A DNA stretch of 64,000 nucleotides from Hemibagrus wyckioides (Eukaryota; Chordata; Actinopteri; Siluriformes; Bagridae): the NCBI RefSeq assembly GCF_019097595.1, contig NC_080732.1:6084854-6148853 (forward strand), read 5' to 3'. The notes below the pieces were generated by a model. That model made no database searches and was not told the DNA's origin. It worked only from the letters and a program-made list of their open reading frames with translations. Both the position numbers and the translations under genes were made by a program. Shown here piece by piece: positions 1-40,739 of this stretch. Every line of letters starts with the position of its first letter. Position 1 is the stretch's first letter.

Positions 1-46
1 TCTTTCTTTCTTTCTCTCTCTCTCTCTCTCTCTGTTTGCCTTGTAG

Positions 47-93
<47 letters not shown>

Positions 94-112
94 CTCTGTT
101 TGCCTTGTAGTC

Positions 113-179
<67 letters not shown>

Positions 180-198
180 CTCTGTTTGCCTTGTAGTC

Positions 199-253
<55 letters not shown>

Positions 254-335
254 CTGTTTGCTGTGTAGTTTATTTTCTTATGGTTCTTTCTTTCTTTCTT
301 TCTTTCTTTTTCTGTCTGCCTAGTTTTCTTATCTG
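1..335. repeat. CTTT microsatellite, composite array
   Basis: Tracts of (CTTT)n alternate with a recurring spacer reading CTCTGTTTGCCTTGTAG at about 31, 92 and 178, with a variant near 251. The period is therefore roughly 60-85 bp. The array is cut by the window edge. Long Leu/Ser/Phe open frames across it are artefacts of the repeat. Confidence 0.95.
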
Positions 336-1422
336 AGTTATGTTTTTGTCGCTCATTCCTGCCAACCCCCCCCCCCTCTCTCTCTCTTTCTCATTTCTCA
401 CTTCTCACTTCTCACTTTCTGCCTTTTTCCTCAATATGATTTTCTCCCTTTCTTTCTGTCTGCTTTTCTCTTCTCCCAGAATTCACAGTAAATGTACTCT
501 GGTTGTTGAAGCTACTGTCTGCTTGGCGATCCAGTGTGTTTATGTGATTTCTGTGCTTTAGCTGGGTCTGGAGTCTGCTCATTTCTTTACATGTTAAAAA
601 CAGAAACAGTGAACGTCATTAGAAAATATTGTGCGTGTGAACAAGCTGAAACGGAAAAAGGAAAACCAGATCAGCTGTAACTTCTGCCTAAACCACCCTG
701 AGCACTTCTCTTTCCTCTACACTGAACTAAAAGCAACACTAATAGGACAAAAACTACCTGTTACATCAGTTCAGAAGGTATTGGTGTATGGGTTCTTTTC
801 CTCTTTCCTTTCCCTCTACACACTTTACCATGTTGCACCTCACACTCCAGAGTGACTTAATGTTTGGATGTTGATGTTCGTCAAATGGTCGGACACTGCA
901 GTTCCTCCTCCTTCCAAACCGCGAGCTCTGTGGTTAATTAACCTCACGCTGTGCTGTAGCACTGATATTCGGTAGTGTTTAAACTAACACACACACACAC
1001 ACACACTCGGAGGCTATTTCGTGGCTGCACAGCCGTGTATAAATCTGCAGCGTGGTGTGTAATTTTCCAGCCTTCTGCAGCTGCACTGAACAAGCTGGCA
1101 GGAAATGTACAGCTCATTTGATGTTAGGAACGGGAAGTGAAAGTTTGTCAGGAAAAGAGATTACAACGACAAAGCAAAAGGTCAAGTGTAAATATGATTG
1201 TTAATACTTAACGGATATTATTGTATGCACATATTTATCATAGATACTCTGGTGTTCAGTTTTTACCTTTTGTTTTTGAATAAATCGAGGCTAATGTTTA
1301 GATCTTAAAGCCTGGTCCACACGTACATTAGGGAGTAGCCTTTATTTAACCAAGATATAGATATATTCAGTGAGATTTAACCCCTTTTATAAGAGCCACC
1401 TGGCCACAAAGGCGGCAGAAGA
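336..1422. other. Non-coding flank, nothing recognised
   Basis: The stretch is pyrimidine-rich to about 480 and then mixed AT-rich single-copy-looking sequence, with a short (CA)n at 987-1006. Short open frames here lack any recognisable family signature. No gene or RNA gene is supported. Confidence 0.6.
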
Positions 1423-2722
1423 CACAACAACAGTTATATACATATAAACAACAACAATGAGAGACACAACAACAGTTATATACATATAAACAACAACAAT
1501 GAGAGACACAACAACAGTTATATACATATAAACAACAACAATGAGAGACACAACAACAGTTATATACATATAAACAACAACAATGAGAGACACAACAACA
1601 GTTATATACATATAAACAACAACAATGAGAGACACAACAACAGTTATATACATATAAACAACAACAATGAGAGACACAACAACAGTTATATACATATAAA
1701 CAACAACAATGAGAGACACAACAACAGTTATATACATATAAACAACAACAATGAGAGACACAACAACAGTTATATACATATAAACAACAACAATGAGAGA
1801 CACAACAACAGTTATATACATATAAACAACAACAATGAGAGACACAACAACAGTTATATACATATAAACAACAACAATGAGAGACACAACAACAGTTATA
1901 TACATATAAACAACAACAATGAGAGACACAACAACAGTTATATACATATAAACAACAACAATGAGAGACACAACAACAGTTATATACATATAAACAACAA
2001 TGAGAGACACAACAACAGTTATATACATATAAACAACAACAATGAGAGACACAACAACAGTTATATACATATAAACAACAACAATGAGAGACACAACAAC
2101 AGTTATATACATATAAACAACAACAATGAGAGACACAACAACAGTTATATACATATAAACAACAACAATGAGAGACACAACAACAGTTATATACATATAA
2201 ACAACAATGAGAGACACAACAACAGTTATATACATATAAACAACAACAATGAGAGACACAACAACAGTTATATACATATAAACAACAACAATGAGAGACA
2301 CAACAACAGTTATATACATATAAACAACAACAATGAGAGACACAACAACAGTTATATACATATAAACAACAACAATGAGAGACACAACAACAGTTATATA
2401 CATATAAACAACAACAATGAGAGACACAACAACAGTTATATACATATAAACAACAACAATGAGAGACACAACAACAGTTATATACATATAAACAACAATG
2501 AGAGACACAACAACAGTTATATACATATAAACAACAACAATGAGAGACACAACAACAGTTATATACATATAAACAACAACAATGAGAGACACAACAACAG
2601 TTATATACATATAAACAACAACAACGAGAGACACAACAACAGTTATATACATATAAACAACAACAACGAGAGACACAACAACAGTTATATACATATAAAC
2701 AACAACAACGAGAGACACAACA
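1423..2722. repeat. 42-bp minisatellite, about 31 copies
   Basis: The unit contains AGTTATATACATATAAAC followed by (AAC)n, ATGAGAGAC and AACAAC. It repeats with near-perfect identity for about 1.3 kb. Three units (near 1994, 2205 and 2490) are 39 bp because one CAA triplet is missing, and the last three units carry a T-to-C change (AACGAG). Because unit and indel lengths are multiples of three, one minus-strand frame stays open for 484 codons. No gene features surround that frame. Confidence 0.97.
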
Positions 2723-2837
2723 TATTTGGTATTATGTCTATTCTTAAGATGTTTCGACTCTCCATCTTCACTAAAAATGAAATTTTCCGTATTTATATGT
2801 AGCTTTATATCAAAACTCTTATTCCAAGATAGCCGAA

Positions 2838-2843
2838 TCAATC

Positions 2844-2923
<80 letters not shown>

Positions 2924-2957
2924 TTTCTTTTTGTTTCTGTCAGTCTTTCTGTCTTTT

Positions 2958-3004
<47 letters not shown>

Positions 3005-3238
3005 GTCTTTGTCTGTCTGTCTGTCTTTCCTTGTCTGTCTGTCTGTCTGTCTTTCTTTCTTTCTTTCTTTCTTTCCTTCTTTCTTCTTTCTTTTTTCTTT
3101 CTTTTTGTTTCTGTCAGTCTGTTTATCTTTCTTTCTTTCTTTTTCTTTCTTTCTTTCTTTCTTTCTTTCTTTTTCTTTTTGTTTCTGTCAGTCTGTCTTT
3201 CTTTCTTTCTTTCTTTCTTTTCTGTCAGTCTTTCTTTT

Positions 3239-3302
<64 letters not shown>

Positions 3303-3333
3303 TTTTCTTTCTTTTTGTTTCTGTCAGTCTGTT

Positions 3334-3364
<31 letters not shown>

Positions 3365-3376
3365 TCTGTCAGTCTG

Positions 3377-3408
<32 letters not shown>

Positions 3409-3434
3409 TTTCTTTTTGTTTCTGTCAGTCTGTT

Positions 3435-3508
<74 letters not shown>

Positions 3509-3569
3509 TTCTGTCAGTCTGTCTTTCTTTCTTTCTTTCTTTTTCTTTTTGTTTCTGTCAGTCTGTTTT

Positions 3570-3605
<36 letters not shown>

Positions 3606-3632
3606 TCGTTCTTTCTTTCTTGGTTGCTCCTG
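2838..3632. repeat. CTTT/CTGT pyrimidine array
   Basis: About 0.8 kb of (CTTT)n is interrupted by a recurring TTTTTGTTTCTGTCAGTCTG spacer (for example near 2930, 3105, 3180, 3318, 3415 and 3548). All three plus-strand frames are open only because the repeat lacks stops. Confidence 0.95.
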
Positions 3633-4623
3633 TGAAAGCTTTTTAAACCCGTGTGCCATAACACTGTCATAACAATGACATTGCCTCTGTCATAATATTC
3701 CACGTTCTCAGGACTGTTTCTGTATCAGTGATGTATCAGTGACTCGTGTAATGTATCTTCTGCGATGTTTCATGCCGTGTGTTATGGTTTCATCATCATA
3801 TGCATCATATATGGCTCACTATGCGCATAATATGTGGTGTTTTCATGGTGTCACAGTGTTCGATGACAGGTTTAACATCATGCACTCTTCAGCGCTAAAG
3901 AGCCGTTGAGAAATATTTCATAGACTGTGCGCTAACTGTTAGGAGACGAGGAAGAGAAATCTATTCATATAAACAAAGAGTCATGGGAACTCCATTTTAA
4001 AGTGAAGCAATAAAAATAACACAGCTTTGACAAATAAATGAAAGCAGCAGGAGGCTAAATAATAAAGGTCCTGAATTCTGCCATCGTTTTAGCGAATATA
4101 TAACAAGTCAAAGGCTTGTTTTGATGGAGGGGCTGTTTATTTTACAGAAAATGATTATTGTGCATTAATATTGTATGAGATCGTTCCGCTTATTTGTGGT
4201 TCCATAAAGACGGGAAACAGAGTGCTAGGCTAAAGTTGTCGTTCAGAATAACGGTTTGATCGAGTCACATTAGAGTTCTATTACGAAATGTTGTAAAGTA
4301 AATCTACGAAGATTAAATATTGAAAATGGGCAAAAATCTCACTGACCTTTTTTTTATTATTGAAAACATTATAATAGTTATAATACTGCTGCTTGGGCTT
4401 TTTTAATATTAATAAAGTGGAAGTATTATTATTTGTTAAAAGGACAGAAGGTAATATTCGTAGAACATGGACGTGTCTGTGATTACAGGCGATCGCTGTT
4501 AGAATGACCGCAGTGGACGTTCATTTTCTCAGCTAGGTTGTGAGTTCTACCTGCTGCTTAACAACACAGGAAGAAAAATCTTTATATTACAGCACAAACG
4601 GTTGACTTCTAGCTGTACAAGCT
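3633..4623. other. Non-coding flank, nothing recognised
   Basis: Single-copy-looking AT-rich sequence. No ORF of note, RNA gene or transposon terminus could be identified. Confidence 0.55.
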
Positions 4624-4667
4624 CATTTTCTTTCTTTCTATTTTTTCCTTCCTTTCTTCCCTTCCCT

Positions 4668-4730
<63 letters not shown>

Positions 4731-4794
4731 AACTTGCTTTCTTTCTAACTTGCTTTCTTGTCTTCCTTCCATCCCTCCCTCCCTCCCTTCCATT

Positions 4795-4853
<59 letters not shown>

Positions 4854-4901
4854 AACTTGCTTTCTTGTCTTCCTTCCATCCCTCCCTCCCTCCCTTCCAT
4901 T

Positions 4902-4948
<47 letters not shown>

Positions 4949-5004
4949 AACTTGCTTTCTTGTCTTCCTTCCATCCCTCCATCCCTCCCTCCCTCCCTTC
5001 CATT

Positions 5005-5051
<47 letters not shown>

Positions 5052-5115
5052 AACTTGCTTTCTTTCTAACTTGCTTTCTTGTCTTCCTTCCATCCCTCCC
5101 TCCCTCCCTTCCATT

Positions 5116-5158
<43 letters not shown>

Positions 5159-5222
5159 AACTTGCTTTCTTTCTAACTTGCTTTCTTGTCTTCCTTCCAT
5201 CCCTCCCTCCCTCCCTTCCATT

Positions 5223-5273
<51 letters not shown>

Positions 5274-5333
5274 AACTTGCTTTCTTGTCTTCCTTCCATC
5301 CCTCCATCCCTCCATCCCTCCCTCCCTTCCATT

Positions 5334-5413
<80 letters not shown>

Positions 5414-5490
5414 GTCTTCCTTCCATCCCTCCTTTCCTTCTATTTCCATCCCATTTTCTGTCTTTCTTTCTTTCTTTCTTTCTTTCTTCA
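4624..5490. repeat. Composite CTTT array with about 105-bp higher-order unit
   Basis: About seven higher-order units each consist of a (CTTT)n block followed by AACTTGCTTTCTTGTCTTCC and a CCATCCCTCCCTCCC-type block. The AACTTGC spacer recurs near 4728, 4746, 4854, 4949, 5051, 5158 and 5272. Units differ in (CTTT)n length, as expected from slippage plus unequal exchange. Confidence 0.93.
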
Positions 5491-6390
5491 GCAGGAACCT
5501 TTATGTGCAGCTCTGGACAGATCTAGACTCTGGAGTGTCACTGCAAATCAATCGAACGCTCTTCTGACCGATAACCTTTCCCCCTGACTCCGCCCACATC
5601 CACAGTGTACCAGAGTTCACTGAATGCTTTGATGAGGATAAAAATCACATGCCATGGCTCTCGCACTCATTCGGATTTTTTATAGGAGATTTTTTTTAAC
5701 ACCTTCTGACACATTATGGGTTTTATTTCCTCTAAATTTAGTACTAGAGTGCAGTGTTCAGTGCGGTGTTCAGCAACACGGAGGATTGCACAGTAGCTGG
5801 ATGTTTATTCATGTTGTGAAATGATTTGGCTCTTGCCCCACATCCAGAGGGTGAAATCTGTCGAGAGCTCCCCGAGTCAGCTTGTTTTGATTTTGGTATC
5901 ATTTAGGAAATGAGGTTGAGTTGTGGAGACTGTTCAGTGTTCTCGAGTCTCTCTTGACTGAAGTGTTTGCTTTCTTTAATCGCTCATACTTCACTTTCTA
6001 TGACCAATTCAGCTTCCTCCAATCGACGCCACAGGCCTGTCAATCATTCTCGTATCTTAGTCCTCCTTCCGAGGCATGAAGTCTGGACCTCGTTCCCGGT
6101 CGGTACACCCGGGGTTGAGGCTGTATTTTGGAGCGTTCCTTAGCATTTATATTTATCTCTTTTATTTTTTTACTACAGTTTATGCCTTGGTGAAGGTGTA
6201 AAGAAATGTCTCTTTAATGTCCGGTAGAGATGAGGCGGCTTCTCATGGCGTGTGTTATGTTTAAACTGGCGTGTCTGTGTTATAAAGTAACTGCGCTCTC
6301 GTTGCAGTGATTTGATTTCTCTCTCTGTCGTTCGGGTAAAGTAGGCCACTGCAATCCAGCAGGGATCCAATAGCAGCACTCGCCTTACGT
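5491..6390. other. Non-coding flank, nothing recognised
   Basis: Mixed sequence without a supported ORF, RNA gene or mobile-element terminus. Confidence 0.5.
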
Positions 6391-6392
6391 AA

Positions 6393-6423
<31 letters not shown>

Positions 6424-6523
6424 GTGTGTGTGTGTGTGAGCGTGTGCACGCCAGGCCTCAACAGCGTGCCAGCCTCATGCTTTGGCACCATGCAGCCGTG
6501 TGTGTGTGTGTGTGTGTGTGTCT
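6391..6523. repeat. (TG)n microsatellites
   Basis: Two (TG)n blocks at about 6391-6438 and 6497-6521 are separated by roughly 60 bp of unique sequence. Confidence 0.9.
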
Positions 6524-7149
6524 CCACCTACTTAGCTCACACACTGCAGATAAAGCATGGCTCAGAGGAAGGAATAGCCAATGATAAATCATACTTTTTT
6601 CACGGTCTGTGGTAATGTGTGTATACTTCATGCTATTTACGATAAGGTGTGTACGTTCTGAAATCTGTATATTTACTACTTATATCTGAAAGAAAGAGGG
6701 GTGTGGAACGTATATCACCCACCCCCATACTCATCCATGTCTCTTATGGATCGCTTCAGTAAAGTATGGAGGTTAAACGCTGTTGGCTCTCGTGATGGAA
6801 GTCAGACCCTTCAACACGTCTCACGCAGGATCAGATCACCGTCTTCACGCCGTTTCATGGACGCTTTAATGCACTTCATAATCTGTTTAAACTCCAGCTG
6901 GCTGACTGTAGTGTGTGAGGAGGATCCTTACAGTAGGATTATTCCTCACACCTCGTTTTCTAGAGTTAACCCAACCCTCCTAATGCGGAGAACATACAGA
7001 GCATTAGAGCTGAGTGAGGCGCTGGGGTGGGGGGGTGGGGGGTGGGGTAAATGAACTTTCTACTATTAAAAGTAGTTTTAGATTAATGTGGGGATCTTTT
7101 GTATTTAAATCACAGATAGAGAGGTGTTCAGGTTGACTTCCAGCTAAAC
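6524..7149. other. Non-coding flank with a G-quadruplex motif
   Basis: No gene was recognised. At 7024-7047 four G runs (4, 7, 6 and 4 G) are separated by single T residues, a textbook intramolecular G-quadruplex motif on the + strand. Confidence 0.6.
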
Positions 7150-7159
7150 ATGCTGATTT

Positions 7160-7191
<32 letters not shown>

Positions 7192-7495
7192 TCCATTTCC
7201 TTCTTTTCCATTTCAATTTCTTTAATTCCTTTTTTCATGTCTTTCCTTCTTTTGTTTTGTTTTGTTTTGTTTTCTATACATTTCCTTTCTTACCTTCCTT
7301 CCATTTCCATCCCAATTCCATTTCCTTGCTTTCCATTTAATTTCCTTCCTTCCTTTCTTTCCATATCTTTCCTTTCTTCCTTTCCATCCCCTTGCGTCCT
7401 TCGTTTCTATTTCCTTCCTTCCTTCCTTCCTTCCTTCCTTCCTTCCTTCCTTCCTTCCTTCCTTCATAAACCAGTATCTCATTTAAAAATATAAC

Positions 7496-7542
<47 letters not shown>

Positions 7543-7880
7543 TTCTTCCTTCCTTCCTTCCTTCCTTCCTTCCTTCCTTCCATTTCCATCCCATTTCCGT
7601 TCTTTCCATTTTCTTCTTTTCCATTTCAATTTAATTCCTTTCTTTCCATGTCTTTCCTTCCTTTCTTTCCATTTCAATTTCCTTCCTTCCTTCCTTCCTT
7701 CCTTCCTTCCTTCCTTCCTTCCTTCCTTCCCATTTCCTTCTCACTTTCTTACCCCTTTTCCTTTAGATGTCCTTTCTTTTCATGTCATGTCTACCTGTCT
7801 CTTTTTCCTTTTTCCTTCCTTCCTTCTCCTTGTCTTTCTCCTTCCCTTTCTTCTCCTCCAGCCACACCATCACTTCCTTG
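7150..7880. repeat. CTTT / CCTT pyrimidine-rich arrays
   Basis: (CTTT)n at 7157-7192 and 7497-7542, and (CCTT)n at 7411-7465, 7545-7580 and 7680-7730, are embedded in a degenerate CCATTTCC-rich pyrimidine tract. Opposite-strand Lys/Glu/Arg open frames are repeat artefacts. Confidence 0.92.
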
Positions 7881-8826
7881 ATGCCCTAGATACTTTTTTT
7901 TCAGAATGTAAAGTTTTCATAAACCCGTGTCTCATTTAAAAACATCACCTTTCTTTCATCCTTCTACTGCTTTTGGATTCTTAGCCACACCCAGCCCCTC
8001 ACACACACAGAGGAATTCCATCAGGAAACACGCATCTACTTTAACTCCAGTGTGAGAAAGTCACTGTATAACTGAAAGTTACTTTATTTATTATCAACGT
8101 TCGGCTCATTTGAATATTGGGACATGGCCCGTTGCTGCTCTGCGTAAGTCACCTTACACTGTGCTAGACGCTCTAGTCTGGAGAATATGTCTGGAATAAA
8201 TCTAAATGTATGTATGATTTCCAGACTAGTCTGATTCTTCAGACCAAAGAAAACGGAAGATTGTTTCATAGTAATCCACGTATAGCAGGAGATTTTCCGT
8301 TCTAATGCAGTCTCCACTTCCTCCTGGTGTATCAGCTCTATTATATATGATGTTATTCAGTGACCTATTTGCTGAAGCTCCCATTAACCAGTTTTTCTGC
8401 CCCACTATGCAGCCACATCTTATTCTCTAGTCCATTACCATCTGCGGCCGTTATTAAAATGCATTTCACCTTCAATAATTCATTACGCCTCATTTCCCTG
8501 TTCTTCCACATGCACCGAGGGATGCCGATGTCATTTCCTGTGCATATATAACGACACCGGTGACCGATAACCGGAACCGATCTCTTACTGACCTTTTTTT
8601 TTTAAATTCTAAAATTCAAAATATTAGAATTTTATTTATTTATGTTTATTTTTAATTGTAAAATATTTTTATTTTTATTTTTTTTGAGAATTTTCTTTTG
8701 TCAAATCCTGGTGAAAAATTTGCATGCTTCGAAACAGCACTTCCTGTTGGCAGTACAATATACTGTCCATCACAATTTGCTCATTTCACATTTTATTATA
8801 CTGCTGGGTGCAAAAGTTTATATATA
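7881..8826. other. Non-coding flank, nothing recognised
   Basis: AT-rich sequence up to the TA target site of the Tc1 element. No coding or RNA gene is supported. Confidence 0.5.
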
Positions 8827-10074
8827 CACTATATTGCCAAAAGTATTCGCTCACCTGCCTTGACTCGCATATGAACTTAAGTGACATCCCATTCCTAATC
8901 CATAGGGTTCAATATGACGTCGGTCCACCCTTTGCAGCTATAACAGCTTCAACTCTTCTGGGAAGGCTGTCCACAAGGTTTAGGAGTGTGTTTATGGGAA
9001 TTTTTGACCATTCTTCCAGAAGCGCATTTGTGAGGTCACACACTGATGTTGGACGAGAAGGCCTGGCTCTCAGTCTCCGCTCTAATTCATCCCAAAGGTG
9101 TTCTATCGGGTTGAGGTCAGGACTCTGTGCAGGCCAGTCAAGTTCATCCACACCAGACTCTGTCATCCATGTCTTTATGGACCTTGCTTTGTGCACTGGT
9201 GCACAGTCATGTTGGAAGAGGAAGGGGCCAGCTCCAAACTGTTCCCACAAAGTTGGGAGCATGGAATTGTCCAAAATGTCTTGGTATGCTGAAGCATTCA
9301 GAGTTCCTTTCACTGGAACTAAGGGGCCAAGCCCAGCTCCTGAAAAACAACCCCACACCATAATCCCCCCTCCACCAAACTTTACACTTGGCACAATGCA
9401 GTCAGACAAGTACCGTTCTCCTGGCAACCGCCAAACCCAGACTCGTCCATCAGATTGCCAGATGGAGAAGCGCGATTCGTCACTCCAGAGAACGCGTCTC
9501 CACTGCTCTAGAGTCCAGTGGCGGCGTGCTTTACACCACTGCATCCGACGCTTTGCATTGCACTTGGTGATGTATGGCTTGGATGCAGCTGCTCGGCCAT
9601 GGAAACCCATTCCATGAAGCTCTCTGCGCACTGTTCTTGAGCTAATCTGAAGGCCACATGAAGTTTGGAGGTCTGTAGCGATTGACTCTGCAGAAAGTTG
9701 GCGACCTCTTCGCACTATGCGCCTCAGCATCCGCTGACCCCGCTCCGTCAGTTTACGTGGCCTACCACTTCGTGGCTGAGTTGCTGTCGTTCCCAAACAC
9801 TTCCACGTTCTTATAATACAGCTGACAGTTGACTGTGGAATATTTAGGAGTGAGGAAATTTCACGACTGGATTTGTTGCACAGGTGGCATCCTATCACAG
9901 TTCCACGCTGGAATTCACTGAGCTCCTGAGAGCGACCCATTCTTTCACAAATGTTTGTAAAAACAGTCTGCATGCCTAGGTGCTTGATTTTATACACCTG
10001 TGGCCATGGAAGTGATTGGAACACCTGATTCTGATTATTTGGATGGGTGAGAGAATACTTTTAGCAATATAGTG
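8827..10074 (-). mobile_element. Tc1-like DNA transposon, apparently intact
   Basis: Terminal inverted repeats begin CACTATATTGCC at 8827 and end GCAATATAGTG at 10074. The first 29 bases match at 27 positions, after which the ends diverge, so the repeats are short. TA dinucleotides flank both ends (8825-8826 and 10075-10076), as expected for Tc1/mariner target duplication. The 1248-bp element carries one uninterrupted transposase gene on the minus strand. The intact ORF and near-matching ends suggest a young insertion. Confidence 0.95.
8909..9940 (-). CDS. Tc1-like transposase, full length
   Basis: This 343-residue frame encodes a Tc1/mariner transposase that cuts and pastes the surrounding element at TA sites. 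The N-terminal half has two helix-turn-helix modules (an [24 protein letters not shown] first module) joined by a GRPRKL linker, the AT-hook-like GRPR motif of the family. The catalytic triad is visible as D in WSDESRF, D in [11 protein letters not shown] and E in [11 protein letters not shown]. The last two are 34 residues apart, giving DD34E. The protein ends with [15 protein letters not shown], typical of fish Tc1 elements. I chose [10 protein letters not shown] as the start because it matches family N-termini; the frame stays open upstream to 10024, adding 28 residues. There are no stops or frameshifts, so activity is possible but unproven. It is oriented opposite to ncoa2. Confidence 0.93.
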   Translation of the reverse strand: MGRSQELSEFQRGTVIGCHLCNKSSREISSLLNIPQSTVSCIIRTWKCLGTTATQPRSGRPRKLTERGQRMLRRIVRRGRQLSAESIATDLQTSCGLQISSRTVRRELHGMGFHGRAAASKPYITKCNAKRRMQWCKARRHWTLEQWRRVLWSDESRFSIWQSDGRVWVWRLPGERYLSDCIVPSVKFGGGGIMVWGCFSGAGLGPLVPVKGTLNASAYQDILDNSMLPTLWEQFGAGPFLFQHDCAPVHKARSIKTWMTESGVDELDWPAQSPDLNPIEHLWDELERRLRARPSRPTSVCDLTNALLEEWSKIPINTLLNLVDSLPRRVEAVIAAKGGPTSY

Positions 10075-10369
10075 TATATATATAAAGATGAAGAATATAC
10101 GTCTATCTCGAGTCATAGAGATTTAAAATCGGCAAGACCAGATTTTAGAGTTGCAGAACTTTCATTTTTAGTTTTATGAATATGAATACCGCCTGCTGGT
10201 CTGGAGAGTTTGTGTCAGCCAGCAGTGTGTTCAGTAGCAATACATGGTCATGAGGATGATGAGTCAAACTGTGTGGATGAACTTAACTATATCTAAACTT
10301 GAGTGAGAGACTTTGTTTAAATTGAAGGAAACAGTTGAGCAGAGACACATTTTAACAGCAAACATAAAA

Positions 10370-10960
10370 ATGGTGGATAGATTACTCAGGGTCTAATACT
10401 CGGGGTCTATTACTTGAGGTCTTATATTTGGGGTCTATTACTCGGAGTTTAATACTCTGGATCTATCTCAGGGGGGTTATACTTGGGAGTCTAATACTCG
10501 GGAGTCTAATACTCGGGGTCTAATACTTGAGGTCTTATATTTGGGGTCTATTACTCGGAGTTTAATACTCTGGATCTATCTCAGGGGGGTTATACTTGGG
10601 AGTCTAATACTCGGGGTCTAATACTCGGGAGTATAAGGGTCTAATACTCGGTGTCTAATAGAGCTATTACTCAAGGTCTATTACTCAGGGTCTTATATTC
10701 AGGGTCTATTCCTCGAGTCCTAATACTTCAGGTCTAATACTTGGGGTCCAATATTCAGGGTCTATAACTCGGTCCTTTACTCAGTGTCTGTTACTTGGGG
10801 TCTAATACTCCGGGCCTACCTCGAGGTCTAATATTCAGGGTCTAATACTCAAGGTCTAATACTCGTTGGCTTTTACTCAGGGGTCTATTACTTGGGGTCT
10901 GTGACTCGGGGTCTATCTCAGGGGGTCTAATACTCGGGGTCTAATACTGTGTATCTGATA
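10370..10960. repeat. Degenerate 'GGTCTAATACTC' tandem repeat
   Basis: About 590 bp built from a 14-16 bp degenerate unit reading roughly TACTCGGGGTCTAA. A higher-order duplication of about 113 bp is visible: the string around 10438-10503 recurs at 10551-10618. Confidence 0.85.
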
Positions 10961-11107
10961 TGTCTATTACAGTCTCTGTCTCGTTCTCTATCATTTCCAG
11001 TCTCAACATCTTTCTGTCACTGTGTGTGTGTGTGTGTGTGTGTCTCTAGAGAACAGGCCTATTGTAGAATCTAATTGATTGACTTCGCCTTTGCTCCACT
11101 TTTTTTC

Positions 11108-11140
<33 letters not shown>

Positions 11141-11747
11141 AGCACTTTTGCCTCCCAGCATCAACCATGTGACTGAATCATGTGACCCCCAAAAAAAACA
11201 TCTCTTCCTTTAATCAGCTGTGATTATGTGGGATCTGTGCCTCAACATGAGCTGATCTGTGCACGATAGCAGAGGAAATAATTCATTTTTTAAAATAAAA
11301 TTACGTCTGTTTATACGGATAAAATACAGCAAACACCGCTAAGCCGGTAGCTCCAGGTTTCAAAGCTTCTCTGGATATCAGCGAGGGCTTTCCTCAGCGT
11401 AATGGTTGCATGTGTAAAGCCCGAGCTGGCTTTGTGTTTTGGACATCATATGTTTTTAGAAAGCAGCTGAAAATGGTCATGTGTTAAAGTTTATTTTTAT
11501 GCGCGGGAACTAAAAGTATCCTGAAGCAAGCAGCACTTCTGTTTTGCTAGCAGGTTGCAGGTCGTTAGCAGCCATGTGCATCATGATACATGTTGTGTAT
11601 CACAGAAGCCAGTATCACTACATGAGATTCTTGTCATATTATCCAAATAGATTATATAGTTTGTTTGGTTCTTTATGTGAATGTGTGAAGTTTGTGTGCT
11701 GACATTGCATGTGTGTGTGTGTGTGTGTGTGTGTGTTCTCTCTGCAG
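10961..11747. other. Sequence upstream of the first ncoa2 coding exon
   Basis: Contains (TG)n at 11022-11042, (CT)n at 11110-11142 and (TG)n at 11709-11735, then the acceptor TCTCTGCAG ending at 11747. Because the ATG exon starts at a splice acceptor, ncoa2 has at least one non-coding 5' exon further upstream, in or outside this window. I could not locate it. Confidence 0.6.
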
Positions 11748-11765
11748 TTGCTGGTATGCATTAAA

Positions 11766-40371
<28,606 letters not shown>

Positions 40372-40492
40372 CCATAAGTGGACGAAGCGTGATTTCCACC
40401 AGCACGGGCCAAGAGCAAGTCCTGTGCCCTTCAGAGGGTCCCTACGCATCCCCAGAGCCCTACAACTCCACTGTCCCCTGCTGGAGGGAGAT

Positions 40493-40541
<49 letters not shown>

Positions 40542-40703
40542 GATTTGTTATTTTGGAACTTTACTGGCCTCCATTCAAATCTATGGATCCTACACACACA
40601 CACAAGGCAAAGTCCATTTGTTGTATATGTATAAAACCGCATTCACCGTAGTGTGACTTAGCGTGACTCTCCTATAAACGGTGGCATCAGGATCCTGTGA
40701 ATG

Positions 40704-40739
<36 letters not shown>

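Noticed and set aside
1387..2841. 484-codon minus-strand open frame
   Set aside because: It is a 14-codon repeat created by the 42-bp minisatellite. There is no promoter, splice or family evidence; kept only as a finding.
2726..3703. Long Leu/Ser/Phe frames on + and Lys/Glu/Arg frames on -
   Set aside because: They are translations of (CTTT)n lacking stops in every frame. The same applies to frames at 4750-5587, 7150-7677, 12861-13314, 31151-32187, 37019-37741 and 59726-60569.
8724..9617. 297-codon + strand frame
   Set aside because: It is the antisense shadow of the Tc1 transposase, which has clear motifs on the minus strand.
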